The translations under genes were made by a program, and so were the position numbers. The notes beneath the pieces were generated by a model. That model worked only from the letters and a program-made list of their open reading frames with translations, ran no database searches and was not told the DNA's origin. From NCBI GenBank assembly GCA_017632155.1, contig JAGBRZ010000186.1, forward strand, positions 1 to 28,390: 28,390 bases of DNA, written 5' to 3'. The first letter of the stretch is position 1. Every line of letters starts with the position of its first letter. Source of the DNA: Clostridia bacterium (GTDB lineage Bacteria > Bacillota_A > Clostridia > Oscillospirales > CAG-272). Below are positions 17,178-24,500 of the stretch, in pieces.

Positions 17178-17660
17178 ATGGAAGAAAAAATGACACCTCA
17201 CGAGGCGCGTGCGGCAGAGCTCTTCCTTTCGGGCGCGGTCTGCGCGCAGGCGGTATTTTGCGCCTTCTCGGATCTTCACGGTCTTGATTTTGAAACTGCT
17301 TCGAGGCTTTCCTCATCTATGGGCGGCGGAGTCGGAAGACTTCGCGAGGTCTGCGGTGCCTTTTCGGGCGCGGCAATGGCTGCGGGGCTTCTCTACGGCT
17401 TTTCGGTCCCTCCTGCACAGGGCGAAAAGAGCGAGCATTACAAGCGCATTCAGCTCCTTGCCTCCCGCTTTTCAGAGCGGTGGGGAAGTGTAGTGTGCCG
17501 CGATATTCTCGCCTCAAGAATGGGGGATGGCGCGGTTTCGACAGATCACGTTCCCGAGGAACGAACAAAAGAATATTATTTGAAGCGTCCCTGCCTTGAA
17601 GCTGTCAGACTTGCGGCAAGGATACTTGACGAATATATTGAAAACAACCCGATAAAGTGA
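17178..17660 (+). CDS. C_GCAxxG_C_C family protein (putative redox protein)
   Basis: 160 residues, soluble. Conserved pattern: SGAVCAQAVFCAF near residues 19-30, then SSMGGGVGRLREVCGAFSGAAMAAGLLYG, then spaced single cysteines in VVCRDIL and RPCLEAV. This matches the small C_GCAxxG_C_C family, whose conserved cysteines suggest a redox or metal role, sometimes next to oxidoreductases or membrane proteins. A second in-frame ATG at 17190, with GGAAGA just upstream, is an alternative start. The biochemical role is not established. Confidence 0.85.
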   Translation: MEEKMTPHEARAAELFLSGAVCAQAVFCAFSDLHGLDFETASRLSSSMGGGVGRLREVCGAFSGAAMAAGLLYGFSVPPAQGEKSEHYKRIQLLASRFSERWGSVVCRDILASRMGDGAVSTDHVPEERTKEYYLKRPCLEAVRLAARILDEYIENNPIK

Positions 17661-17668
17661 GGTATTTT

Positions 17669-19483
17669 ATGAAAAAGTCACTGCTTTTAATCTTTATGAT
17701 TATCGTTTCGCTTTTTGCGATCGTCCTTTCCTCCTGTGACGGCGAGGAAGCTGCTGAAACAACGGCAAATGAAACTATCGCAGAGGTCGAAGAGACCGAG
17801 CCCATCCCGCAGACCCTGAAATTTTCCGAGTCGGGTAAGTGTTCGTTTTATATCGTTTACCCCGTCGACTTTGACAAGGATATCAAGGATCTTGCAATCA
17901 GCCTTCGTAACCAGCTTAAGAAATATATCGGAGTTGAGCTCAAGCTGACGAGTGATGAGATACTTGATAAGCCATACGGCGACAGCGGTATTGAGCATCA
18001 ATATGAGATACTTCTCGGCCCTACCGAGCGTGAAGCATCGGTAAAGGTTACCGAAAGTATGCGCACCCGCGATTATGCCGTCACCTTTGATGGCGATAAG
18101 ATAGTTCTTGCGGGCACGACGATAGATTCAGTTAACAAGGCGATAGACCGTTTTATTACAAACGTTGTTATCAAGCAGAGCAAAGATAATGTGGGATCTG
18201 CTACCATTGAGCTGACCGAGGAAAACAAGTTCTTTTATACATACGGCAAGTATACTATCGGAAGCGGCAGTATACTCGGCACTGATTTGAAGGAATACAG
18301 CATCATTTACAGCAAGAACGATATTTATTCAGCCGAAAGATACGCGCGTCTTTTTGCCAATATGCTTTCGACGTCTGCGGGCTACGGCTTGACGTTAAAG
18401 GCGGATACATCCATCAAAGCCGATGACGGAACCGCACGCGAGATCATTTTTGGCATAACAAAGCACGGCGGAGACAAGATTGATACCCGTCACGGCTATT
18501 CGATCCGTGCCGAGGGTTGCAAGCTTTACGTTTCCGCAGAGTGTATGGAAGGCTACGCCGCGGCTTATGAATATCTGACAGGTACTCTCTTCAAGGGCGA
18601 CAAGGTGGAGATCACCGAAGGCTTCAGCCATTCCGGCGTTGCCGAGCCCGAGGATAAAAAGGATATCGAAAACCGTGCGGGTGAATATCGCGTTGTTTTC
18701 AACAACGTTCACGGCGCTCATACCGACGTATATCCGATGGAAAGCCGAAACCAGATGCAGGCGGAGCTGCACTTTGAGTATCTTCCCGATGTAATCGGTC
18801 TTCAGGAAAATGCCGCGTGTGTTGCTACTTATCACACCAGAATGAAACAGTTCGGATATTCTCCCGTTCCGATCACTCCCACCAACAGCAATAAACAGGA
18901 TTATACCGCTATGCTTTACCGTGCTGATAAGTTTGACATCGTCAAGTGCGGATACTATCTCTATGACGACGGCGCGGGCGATAAGTCGAAGTCGGTTTCC
19001 TGGGCGGTATTCAAGGATAAGGCAAGCGGCGACGTATTTGCCGTCGGTTCAACTCATTTCTACTGGACAAGCGACGATCTTGGAAAATCGGCGCGTATAA
19101 AGGATGCCGCACAGCTTGCAGAGGTTGTCAAGGACATCACCACAAAGTACAACTGCCCGATGATCGTCGGCGGTGACTTCAACTGCAACATAAGCTCCGA
19201 TCCGATGAAGAACCTCTTCGCGGCGGGATTTGAGGATCTGCAGAAGATATCTCCCGATACAATGGATATTACAACACACCACGCCTATTCTCCTTGGAAT
19301 GATGCGCTTCAGCTTTACATTGACGTTGTGACACCCACCAAGGCATATAGCTCTGCCATCGACCATGCCATCGTATATAACAAGAGCACAATGGTACCTA
19401 AAATGTTCCGGGTTCAGCTCCACGATTATACGCTACTTTCGAGCGACCATTGCCCCGTAATGGTGGATTTTGATATTAACTGA
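17669..19483 (+). CDS. Lipoprotein with tandem N-terminal repeats and EEP (DNase I-like) domain
   Basis: About 604 residues. The signal peptide ends in LSSC with lipidated C23, then an acidic Thr/Glu linker. Two similar ~130-residue modules follow (about 58-165 and 208-310), each with an opening strand (SFYIVYP / YSIIYSK), a helix, a central strand (YEILLGPTERE / REIIFGITKHG) and a closing unit (DYAVTFDGDKIVLAG / GYSIRAEGCKLYVSA). They resemble the alpha/beta N-terminal domains of some glycosidases. The C-terminal endonuclease/exonuclease/phosphatase fold carries E380 (LQEN), H463 (GSTHF), D503 and N505 (GGDFNCN), D565-H566 (AIDHAI) and D593-H594 (SSDHCP). The likely activity is phosphodiester or phosphomonoester cleavage outside the cell; candidates include nucleic acid, sphingolipid and inositol phosphate. 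GTGAGG precedes the start. Last gene of the operon. Confidence 0.82.
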   Translation: MKKSLLLIFMIIVSLFAIVLSSCDGEEAAETTANETIAEVEETEPIPQTLKFSESGKCSFYIVYPVDFDKDIKDLAISLRNQLKKYIGVELKLTSDEILDKPYGDSGIEHQYEILLGPTEREASVKVTESMRTRDYAVTFDGDKIVLAGTTIDSVNKAIDRFITNVVIKQSKDNVGSATIELTEENKFFYTYGKYTIGSGSILGTDLKEYSIIYSKNDIYSAERYARLFANMLSTSAGYGLTLKADTSIKADDGTAREIIFGITKHGGDKIDTRHGYSIRAEGCKLYVSAECMEGYAAAYEYLTGTLFKGDKVEITEGFSHSGVAEPEDKKDIENRAGEYRVVFNNVHGAHTDVYPMESRNQMQAELHFEYLPDVIGLQENAACVATYHTRMKQFGYSPVPITPTNSNKQDYTAMLYRADKFDIVKCGYYLYDDGAGDKSKSVSWAVFKDKASGDVFAVGSTHFYWTSDDLGKSARIKDAAQLAEVVKDITTKYNCPMIVGGDFNCNISSDPMKNLFAAGFEDLQKISPDTMDITTHHAYSPWNDALQLYIDVVTPTKAYSSAIDHAIVYNKSTMVPKMFRVQLHDYTLLSSDHCPVMVDFDIN

Positions 19484-19490
19484 TAAAGGA

Positions 19491-19526
19491 AACGGACTTT
19501 TGCCTCGGCAAAAGTCCGTTCGTTTT
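19491..19526. terminator. Intrinsic terminator ending the dut-to-EEP operon, bidirectional
   Basis: A 13-bp perfect stem, AACGGACTTTTGC (19491-19503) with GCAAAAGTCCGTT (19508-19520), loop CTCG, followed by CGTTTTATTT. It also lies just past the stop of the convergent CHAP gene. Confidence 0.92.
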
Positions 19527-19528
19527 AT

Positions 19529-21034
19529 TTATTTCTTCCTTTTAATTAATATAGGCGGGAAGAGAAGCAGAGCGAGGGGGAGAAATGCGACCGTTGCGCC
19601 GCATCCGCTCTCCGTGGGTGCTTCGGTCAGAGCCTCGGTTGCCTGTGCGGCGATGTATTGCTCTTTTTCCTCTGCCGTTAACTCGCGGGAGGTATAGGTC
19701 GCGGTGTAGGTCATATCGCGCTTGATGTACCAAGTCATCTTTTCGTCCCAACCGGCAAATTCGTAGGCGTATTCGCCGTCACTTTCGCGTGTCGGCTTGA
19801 GGTGACTCGGTGCTTCAACTTTGGATCCGTATGGATATTGAATGGTTTCAAGAATACTTCCGTCGTGATCAGCAAATGTGACGGTGAGAATCTTTGGATC
19901 CCAAACGGCGTAAAGCTTTGCATCTTCGTCGGCTTTGTAGCTTGCCCCTGACGTGTAAACGACCTCGCCGCCCTTCTCTGTAGCCCAACCAAGGAAGGTA
20001 TTGCCTTCAAGCGTCGGTACTTCGTCGGTGATGGCGGCTTCCTTGCCTTGGAATTTGCGCTGTTGGGTAAGCTTCATTTTGCCTTCGCCTACATTATAAT
20101 ATATAGTGAACACGTTTATGTCGCTTGAGCGGAGGTAGGATGCGGAGATCCAACCATCCTTGCCCTTAAAATCTATCTTGCCCCAATTTTCATTGAATTT
20201 CAGAACTTCAACCTCGTCACCGTACTTGAGAGTGCCGAGGACAGAGAAAGATGTTCCCGCGCCCGCACGGACGTTGAGTGAATCGGCGGTGACAACGAAT
20301 TTTCCGGGCTTTGCGGAGTCCTCTTCGAGGGAGAAGACAGAATAATCGGTGCCCTCTTTGGTTTCGTATTTAAGTGCGCCATAGCCGACTATGTAGCTGT
20401 CATCAAGCGCATATTTGTGACGTGCAACGCGCTCGCCTCCGTTGCCTTCAACGGTGTAGACGTAACCGTCGCGCACCCCGATAACAAGACCGACGTGAGT
20501 GGAAACTGCGGTTGAAGTGAGGTTTTTGAAGTAGATAAGGTCGCCGATGATGGGTGTGTAACCCGATTCACGAGTTTTATAAAGCCCTTGAGGCTTGAGT
20601 ATCTCGTTTATCATTCTCGGACAGCTGACCTCGGAGCAGTCAATTTCTGCAGGTATTCCTGCTTGAAATTGGCACCAGGAAACAAATGCGGCACACCAGG
20701 CATATCCCCAAATGCCTTCAAGCTTGCAGAAAAGGCGGTTGTATTCAACGAAGTTTTCTGAGCCGCCAAGGTTCCAACCATCCATATCGGCATCCGAATT
20801 TCCTTCGTGATATCCGATCTGTGAGAGCGCGATAAGGATCACGTCGTATCTGTGATCTCCGGTGAGTTTAGACTTGGCTTCGAGCAGATTATCGTAGTAG
20901 ACGCTTGTTTTGTAAGCGTCACCGTATTCGTAAGCCGAATAATTCGGTTTGATTGAGGCAGATGACGGAAAAGCGACGAGTGAAAGGCAGAATATGAAAG
21001 AAGCAAGGATGCAGAGTATTCGTTTGTTAAGCAT
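19529..21034 (-). CDS. Secreted CHAP-domain protein with SH3b, InlB-type repeats and C-terminal membrane tail
   Basis: 501 residues. A Sec signal peptide (~1-26) precedes a CHAP amidase/endopeptidase domain (~60-225) with catalytic C114 in WCAAFVSWC, H180 in STHVGL and E196 in VEGNGG. Then come a bacterial SH3 domain (~247-303, SLNVRAGAGTSFSVLG and GWISASY), two InlB/Listeria-Bacteroides-type repeats (~308-380 and ~383-448, FLGWATEKGG / FAGWDEKMTW), and a linker ending in APTESGCGA, a hydrophobic segment and RKK. It is probably a surface-held peptidoglycan hydrolase; the tail is not LPxTG. GGAGGT stands six bases before the ATG. Single-gene unit with its own promoter and a shared terminator. 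Confidence 0.88.
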   Translation of the reverse strand: MLNKRILCILASFIFCLSLVAFPSSASIKPNYSAYEYGDAYKTSVYYDNLLEAKSKLTGDHRYDVILIALSQIGYHEGNSDADMDGWNLGGSENFVEYNRLFCKLEGIWGYAWCAAFVSWCQFQAGIPAEIDCSEVSCPRMINEILKPQGLYKTRESGYTPIIGDLIYFKNLTSTAVSTHVGLVIGVRDGYVYTVEGNGGERVARHKYALDDSYIVGYGALKYETKEGTDYSVFSLEEDSAKPGKFVVTADSLNVRAGAGTSFSVLGTLKYGDEVEVLKFNENWGKIDFKGKDGWISASYLRSSDINVFTIYYNVGEGKMKLTQQRKFQGKEAAITDEVPTLEGNTFLGWATEKGGEVVYTSGASYKADEDAKLYAVWDPKILTVTFADHDGSILETIQYPYGSKVEAPSHLKPTRESDGEYAYEFAGWDEKMTWYIKRDMTYTATYTSRELTAEEKEQYIAAQATEALTEAPTESGCGATVAFLPLALLLFPPILIKRKK

Positions 21035-21066
21035 TTTGACCTCCGTTTGGATCTCTGTTACAATAT

Positions 21067-21095
21067 ATTATAGCAGATTTGGGTGAGTTTGTAAA
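21067..21095 (-). promoter_or_regulatory. SigA promoter of the CHAP gene
   Basis: Minus strand: TTTACA (plus 21090-21095), 17-bp spacer, TATAAT (plus 21067-21072). The predicted start lies ~27 bp before the ATG. The rest of the 245-bp gap (21096-21209) is A+T-rich, and I see no other element in it. Confidence 0.78.
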
Positions 21096-21209
21096 GTGTA
21101 TTTTTTATATAACAACTGTGGATTGGTTGTAAATACTGTTTAAGTACCTTTCGGAAAAATTATTGTCAACTTTTGTAAGATAAAAACTCTGAAAAAACGA
21201 AGCAAAATA

Positions 21210-21238
21210 TTGACAGATCGATTTTTATGTGATATAAT
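21210..21238 (+). promoter_or_regulatory. Consensus SigA promoter of the CxxC-repeat surface protein
   Basis: TTGACA (21210-21215), 17-bp spacer, TATAAT (21233-21238), with TGA before the -10 (extended -10). A perfect match, implying strong expression. Confidence 0.88.
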
Positions 21239-21279
21239 ATAATTGAAAAACTTTCATAAAAAGAAAAGGAGATTTAACA

Positions 21280-22362
21280 ATGAGAAAGTTTATGACAATT
21301 TGTGTAGCAGTTGTGCTCTGTCTTGCAGCTCTTACTGTATTTGCTTCCGCAGCAAATACCAATTGCGTTGCAACCGGCACAGCAAACCACGACTGGACTG
21401 CTTGGAAGACTGTACAGCTTAATTCTGACGGTTCCGGACTTAAAGAGCGTTCCTGCGCATGTGGCAGAGTTGAGACCGAAGTCATTGAGGCTCCTCACAA
21501 GCATAGCATTGCTCACGTTCCAGCAGCAGAGGCTTGCCACGTTCCCGGTACTGCTGAGTTTTGGTACTGCACCGATCCCGAGTGTGAGATCGTATTCGCT
21601 GACGAAGCTCTTACTCAGGTAACCAACCGCAAGAACCTTGCAATCGAGCCTGATTGCGCGCTTGCATACGTTCCCGCAGCAGAGGCTTGCCACGTAGCAG
21701 GTTCCGCTGAATACTGGTACTGCCCTGAGTGTGATGCTGTTTATGCTGATGCAGAAGGCACCCAGCTCACCAACCGCAAGAACCTTGCAATCGAGCCCGT
21801 TTGCGCGCTCGCGCACGTTCCCGCAGCAGAGGCTTGCCACGTAGCAGGTTCCGCTGAATACTGGTACTGCGTAAAGTGCGAGGCTGTTTATGCTGATGCA
21901 GCAGGCACCCAGCTCACCAACCGCAAGAATCTTGCAACCGAAGCAGTTATCGAGCTCGTTCACCACGAGGCTATCGCTCCTTGCCACGCAAACGGCTACC
22001 TCGAGTACTGGTACTGCCCCAAGTGCGATAACTACTTTGCAGATGCTGCTGCTACCCAGCAGACCAACATCAAGAACCTCACCGTAGAGGGCGATCTTTC
22101 CAAGCTTGAGTACCACGCAGCAGTTGCTGCTACCGCTACCGCGAACGGTATGCAGGAATACTGGTACTGCGCAGGTTGCGACTGCTTCTTCACCGATGCA
22201 GAAGGCAAGTACAACATTGCTTACCTCAGCCTCACCATTCCCGCTACCGGCGAAGTTGTTGCTCCCGATACCGGTGACAACGCTATCTTCTTCATCGTAG
22301 CTCTCGTTGCTGTTGCTACCCTTGGTGTTGCAGCTGTTAGCTTCAAGAAGAGAGAGAACTGA
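21280..22362 (+). CDS. Secreted protein of five CxxC-containing ~49-residue repeats with PDTGD tail
   Basis: 360 residues. The signal peptide (~1-25, cleavage near SAA) is followed by a short N-terminal region with a CACG motif and then five tandem repeats of about 49-51 residues. Each repeat carries H...A...C..AG..EYWYC..C...ADA.GTQ.TN.KNL. Repeats 2 and 3 are nearly identical in DNA and protein. The EYWYCxxC part looks like half of a zinc-knuckle or a disulphide-bonded unit; related modules occur in large surface proteins of gut Clostridia. The C terminus reads APDTGDN, a hydrophobic segment and KKREN, resembling a sortase or membrane-retention signal. AAGGAGA precedes the ATG. The strong promoter and AAC/GCA/CTT-biased codons suggest high expression. 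No catalytic domain seen; role unknown. Confidence 0.8.
   Translation: MRKFMTICVAVVLCLAALTVFASAANTNCVATGTANHDWTAWKTVQLNSDGSGLKERSCACGRVETEVIEAPHKHSIAHVPAAEACHVPGTAEFWYCTDPECEIVFADEALTQVTNRKNLAIEPDCALAYVPAAEACHVAGSAEYWYCPECDAVYADAEGTQLTNRKNLAIEPVCALAHVPAAEACHVAGSAEYWYCVKCEAVYADAAGTQLTNRKNLATEAVIELVHHEAIAPCHANGYLEYWYCPKCDNYFADAAATQQTNIKNLTVEGDLSKLEYHAAVAATATANGMQEYWYCAGCDCFFTDAEGKYNIAYLSLTIPATGEVVAPDTGDNAIFFIVALVAVATLGVAAVSFKKREN
21514..22245 (+). repeat. Five tandem coding repeats of ~147-153 bp
   Basis: Repeat starts, aligned on the first His/Tyr codon, are 21514, 21667, 21814, 21961 and 22111, giving spacings of 153, 147, 147 and 150 bp. The units starting at 21667 and 21814 are almost identical over most of their length, including silent positions, implying a recent duplication or gene conversion. 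The fourth and fifth units are more diverged, and the fifth loses the first-half cysteine. Confidence 0.88.
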
Positions 22363-22390
22363 TCTGAATTAACAGATTAATATCTTACAT

Positions 22391-22423
22391 AAAAGACACC
22401 TCCCGCTTTGGGAGGTGTCTTTT
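22391..22423 (+). terminator. Intrinsic terminator after the CxxC-repeat gene
   Basis: AAAAGACACCTCCC (22391-22404), loop GCTTT, GGGAGGTGTCTTTT (22410-22423). A perfect 14-bp stem that includes its own A/T flanks. Confidence 0.93.
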
Positions 22424-22445
22424 ATGCTAAAAATCAAAAAAGCTA

Positions 22446-22474
22446 TTGCAATTGATCAAAAAATATAGTATAAT
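22446..22474 (+). promoter_or_regulatory. SigA promoter of the 30-residue microprotein gene
   Basis: TTGCAA (22446-22451), 17-bp spacer, TATAAT (22469-22474). A small hairpin, CGGCA/TGCCG at 22487-22498, lies in the 5' leader. Confidence 0.7.
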
Positions 22475-22521
22475 TATTATGTAGATCGGCAAATGCCGAA
22501 ATAAATTTTGTGAGGCAGAAA

Positions 22522-22614
22522 ATGAACAAAATGGTTCGCATTATTGCGCTCATTATGGCTATTCTGATGGGCCTTTCCGCTATTGGAATGATCGCTATGT
22601 ACATTGCGGCATAA
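22522..22614 (+). CDS. 30-residue hydrophobic microprotein
   Basis: The reading is MNKMVRIIALIMAILMGLSA followed by IGMIAMYIAA and a TAA stop. Nearly the whole peptide is one membrane segment, rich in Met, Ile and Ala, with a positively charged N terminus. Support for real expression: its own promoter (22446-22474), a GTGAGG ribosome binding site about seven bases before the ATG, an isolated position between two terminators, and an isolated free-standing transcript of about 230 nt. No family is recognised. It is too short to judge by codon use, and it could also be a membrane-active peptide such as a type I toxin, although no antisense RNA is evident. Confidence 0.6.
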   Translation: MNKMVRIIALIMAILMGLSAIGMIAMYIAA

Positions 22615-22704
22615 ACTTACAGCAAGACAAGCATCCCCCTTGCTTTTGCGGGGGACGGATCTCGCTTACTATCTATAAACTTACTAATGACATAGTTTGA
22701 TCTT

Positions 22705-22744
22705 AAAAAACAACGCCCTCCAAAAGTCGGAGGGCGTTGTTTTT
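22705..22744. terminator. Bidirectional intrinsic terminator
   Basis: AAAAAACAACGCCCTCC (22705-22721), loop AAAAGTC, GGAGGGCGTTGTTTTT (22729-22744). It terminates the microprotein transcript rightwards and the SPOCS-domain gene leftwards; the SPOCS stop codon abuts its right arm. Confidence 0.93.
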
Positions 22745-24317
22745 ATATGATAAGGAATTTTGCGTTACCGAGCGAATCGGGTGAATCGGGTGTGAGAGTA
22801 GGTTCGAGGGCGTTCTTTTCGGATATGAGCTCTGCGTCTGTGCGGTATCTCTTGGCAATATCCCAAAGAGTTTCACTTGCACAAGGATAATATACTCGGA
22901 TGTGCGAGGAATCAGGACGCGAAAATGCCGAAGGCGTAAGATTAATTTCACCCACAGTGTCAATTTCTTGCTCTTTTTCGATAAGGCAGGAAATATAAAT
23001 CTCGCAGTCGCATACGATCCGGTCGGAGTCGATGCGGCCCTTTGCTTCTGCAACAGTCGCGGTCACCGAGATCTTGAGCGGAAGATCGTCAACGCCTTCA
23101 CGCAGATCAGCGGTGTATTTCATATCGGCTTCAAATTCTGCGGGGATGAGCTCTGCACCGTTATCTGCGATTGCACAGAACTTGATCTTTCCGCTTGCAG
23201 TAAATCTGCCGCCGCTGATCTCGGTCTTAATTTCGGGGAGAAGCGTGGCGCGGATGTCGCAAAGCCGCATTCCGCTGTCAAGTGAAAGCTCAGTAAGTGG
23301 CTTGGATGAACTGACGGTTGCGTTACCATTCCAGCAAGCTACGGGGGAAGGAAGCGTCAGCTTCCGACGTGAGGATTCGCAATCCGAGATTTTCGAATAA
23401 GCATCCTTTATATAAGTAATTTCGCCTGTCGACGCCGCCTCCGCGGAGAGCGTAACGGTAGCCTCGAGATCAATACCGTCCTCGGTTGCTGTCGCGTTGA
23501 GGGAGGGGCAAACGCCGATGGCGCGGACACCGACGATCTGTGATCTATTCGGGAGAGTGCTTCCGATGGGCAAAGTTTCGGCGAATGGAATCTTGCGGAT
23601 CATCTTTCTCGGACGCTCACCTTCGCCCTCTCGCGTCAGCAGAATGTGCGCGCAGACCTCGCCTCGGCAAATAGCACCGCCATCCGAAAGTTGTACGTGC
23701 GAGATCATAACGTCGCCGCGTGAGGAGATGATGCGGAATTCGTCGCTTGCCGAAAGCCCAGCCTCCGCACGTGTGAGTCGGTCCTTGCAGGTGATAGGGG
23801 TATTTGATACCGATGAATAGTACCCGCAATCGGCGCGCGCAGTCAGAATTTTCAGATCATCATTGCCGCCGGTGCCGTGGATGAGAGTTTCGGCATCCGC
23901 ATATGTGCGGAGCTCGGGCGAAAGACGGACGCGGCTCTTGAGCGTCAGCTTTCTCGGCGCGGTCACGCGTGCCGAAACGTTTTCCGCAGAAGCATCGGGC
24001 AGATAGGAAAGTGCAGAGGGATCCTTCGGGAGAGCATTGTCCGAGAGTACAAGGTCATACTCGCTCGGCAACTCGGCGCACCAAAGGGACGAATCCTCGG
24101 CTGATTCGTATAAAACCGAATACCTTATTCCGCCCGCGTATTCTGCGCTTCCACCTCCGAGATAGAGCGTGGGAGTCCCCACTGCAGCGGTGCAGGAAAG
24201 AACGCGCCCGACGGCGGGCATATAGTCGGGCAAGGTGAAGTCATCCGAAAGCTCGCAGGTCTGCGCGCGGTCGAAAAGACGCGAGGTGTATGAAAATCTT
24301 TTGTTGTTGTCGCTCAT
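22743..24317 (-). CDS. DUF3794/SPOCS-domain protein with C-terminal LysM (SipL-like)
   Basis: 524 residues, soluble, no signal peptide. The N-terminal half and centre contain repeated SPOCS (DUF3794) signatures of the type ISHVQLSDGGAICRGEVCAH and RIDSDRIVCDCEIYISCLIE, with FTASGKIKFCAIADNGAEL between. The C-terminal ~45 residues (HIRVYYPCASETLWDIAKRY and the following SEKNAL...FLII) form a LysM-like module. This is the architecture of SipL, which anchors the spore-coat base protein SpoIVA in Clostridia. GGAGG (24325-24329) lies seven bases before the ATG, and a SigE-like promoter lies immediately upstream. No other sporulation genes are in the window, so the role is inferred from the domain layout. 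Confidence 0.78.
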   Translation of the reverse strand: MSDNNKRFSYTSRLFDRAQTCELSDDFTLPDYMPAVGRVLSCTAAVGTPTLYLGGGSAEYAGGIRYSVLYESAEDSSLWCAELPSEYDLVLSDNALPKDPSALSYLPDASAENVSARVTAPRKLTLKSRVRLSPELRTYADAETLIHGTGGNDDLKILTARADCGYYSSVSNTPITCKDRLTRAEAGLSASDEFRIISSRGDVMISHVQLSDGGAICRGEVCAHILLTREGEGERPRKMIRKIPFAETLPIGSTLPNRSQIVGVRAIGVCPSLNATATEDGIDLEATVTLSAEAASTGEITYIKDAYSKISDCESSRRKLTLPSPVACWNGNATVSSSKPLTELSLDSGMRLCDIRATLLPEIKTEISGGRFTASGKIKFCAIADNGAELIPAEFEADMKYTADLREGVDDLPLKISVTATVAEAKGRIDSDRIVCDCEIYISCLIEKEQEIDTVGEINLTPSAFSRPDSSHIRVYYPCASETLWDIAKRYRTDAELISEKNALEPTLTPDSPDSLGNAKFLII

Positions 24318-24349
24318 ATTTTTTCCTCCGTGAGAATATATTTCGCTAA

Positions 24350-24378
24350 AATATATGCGGGAATTGCAAAAAATATGA
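24350..24378 (-). promoter_or_regulatory. Candidate SigE-type sporulation promoter
   Basis: Minus strand: TCATATT (-35, plus 24372-24378), 14-bp spacer, CATATATT (-10, plus 24350-24357). The -35 fits the KMATATT consensus exactly and the -10 matches six of eight positions of CATACAMT. No good SigA promoter was found for this gene. Confidence 0.5.
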
Positions 24379-24426
24379 TTTGAAGACGGATTAAACCAAT
24401 GGTTAAAAAATATTATTCGAAAAGTG

Positions 24427-24455
24427 TTGACAATACAAGAAAACTATGCTATACT
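24427..24455 (+). promoter_or_regulatory. SigA promoter of the leader ORF / ATPase unit
   Basis: TTGACA (24427-24432), 17-bp spacer, TATACT (24450-24455), with TGC before the -10 (extended -10). The transcript would begin near 24462, some 40 nt before the 25-codon ORF. Confidence 0.8.
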
Positions 24456-24500
24456 ATTAAAGTAATCAAATTACAAATTTATGAAAAAGAGGTGATTGAC

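Noticed and set aside
21096..21209. A riboswitch or further promoter in the gap between the CHAP and CxxC-repeat genes
   Set aside because: The segment is A+T-rich with TTGTCA- and TTGTAA-like strings but no properly spaced -10 and no stable stem. Nothing could be supported.
21514..22245. Possible CRISPR array from regular repeats
   Set aside because: The repeats are ~147 bp, in frame and coding, with no spacers. They are protein-domain repeats.
22632..22660. GC-rich hairpin CCCCC/GGGGG after the microprotein
   Set aside because: The stem is short with an awkward loop and no T-run follows. The true terminator at 22705-22744 is much stronger.
24481..24495. Four-codon frame ATG AAA AAG AGG TGA just before the 25-codon ORF
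   Set aside because: It contains the ribosome binding site of the next ORF and has none of its own. Probably chance.
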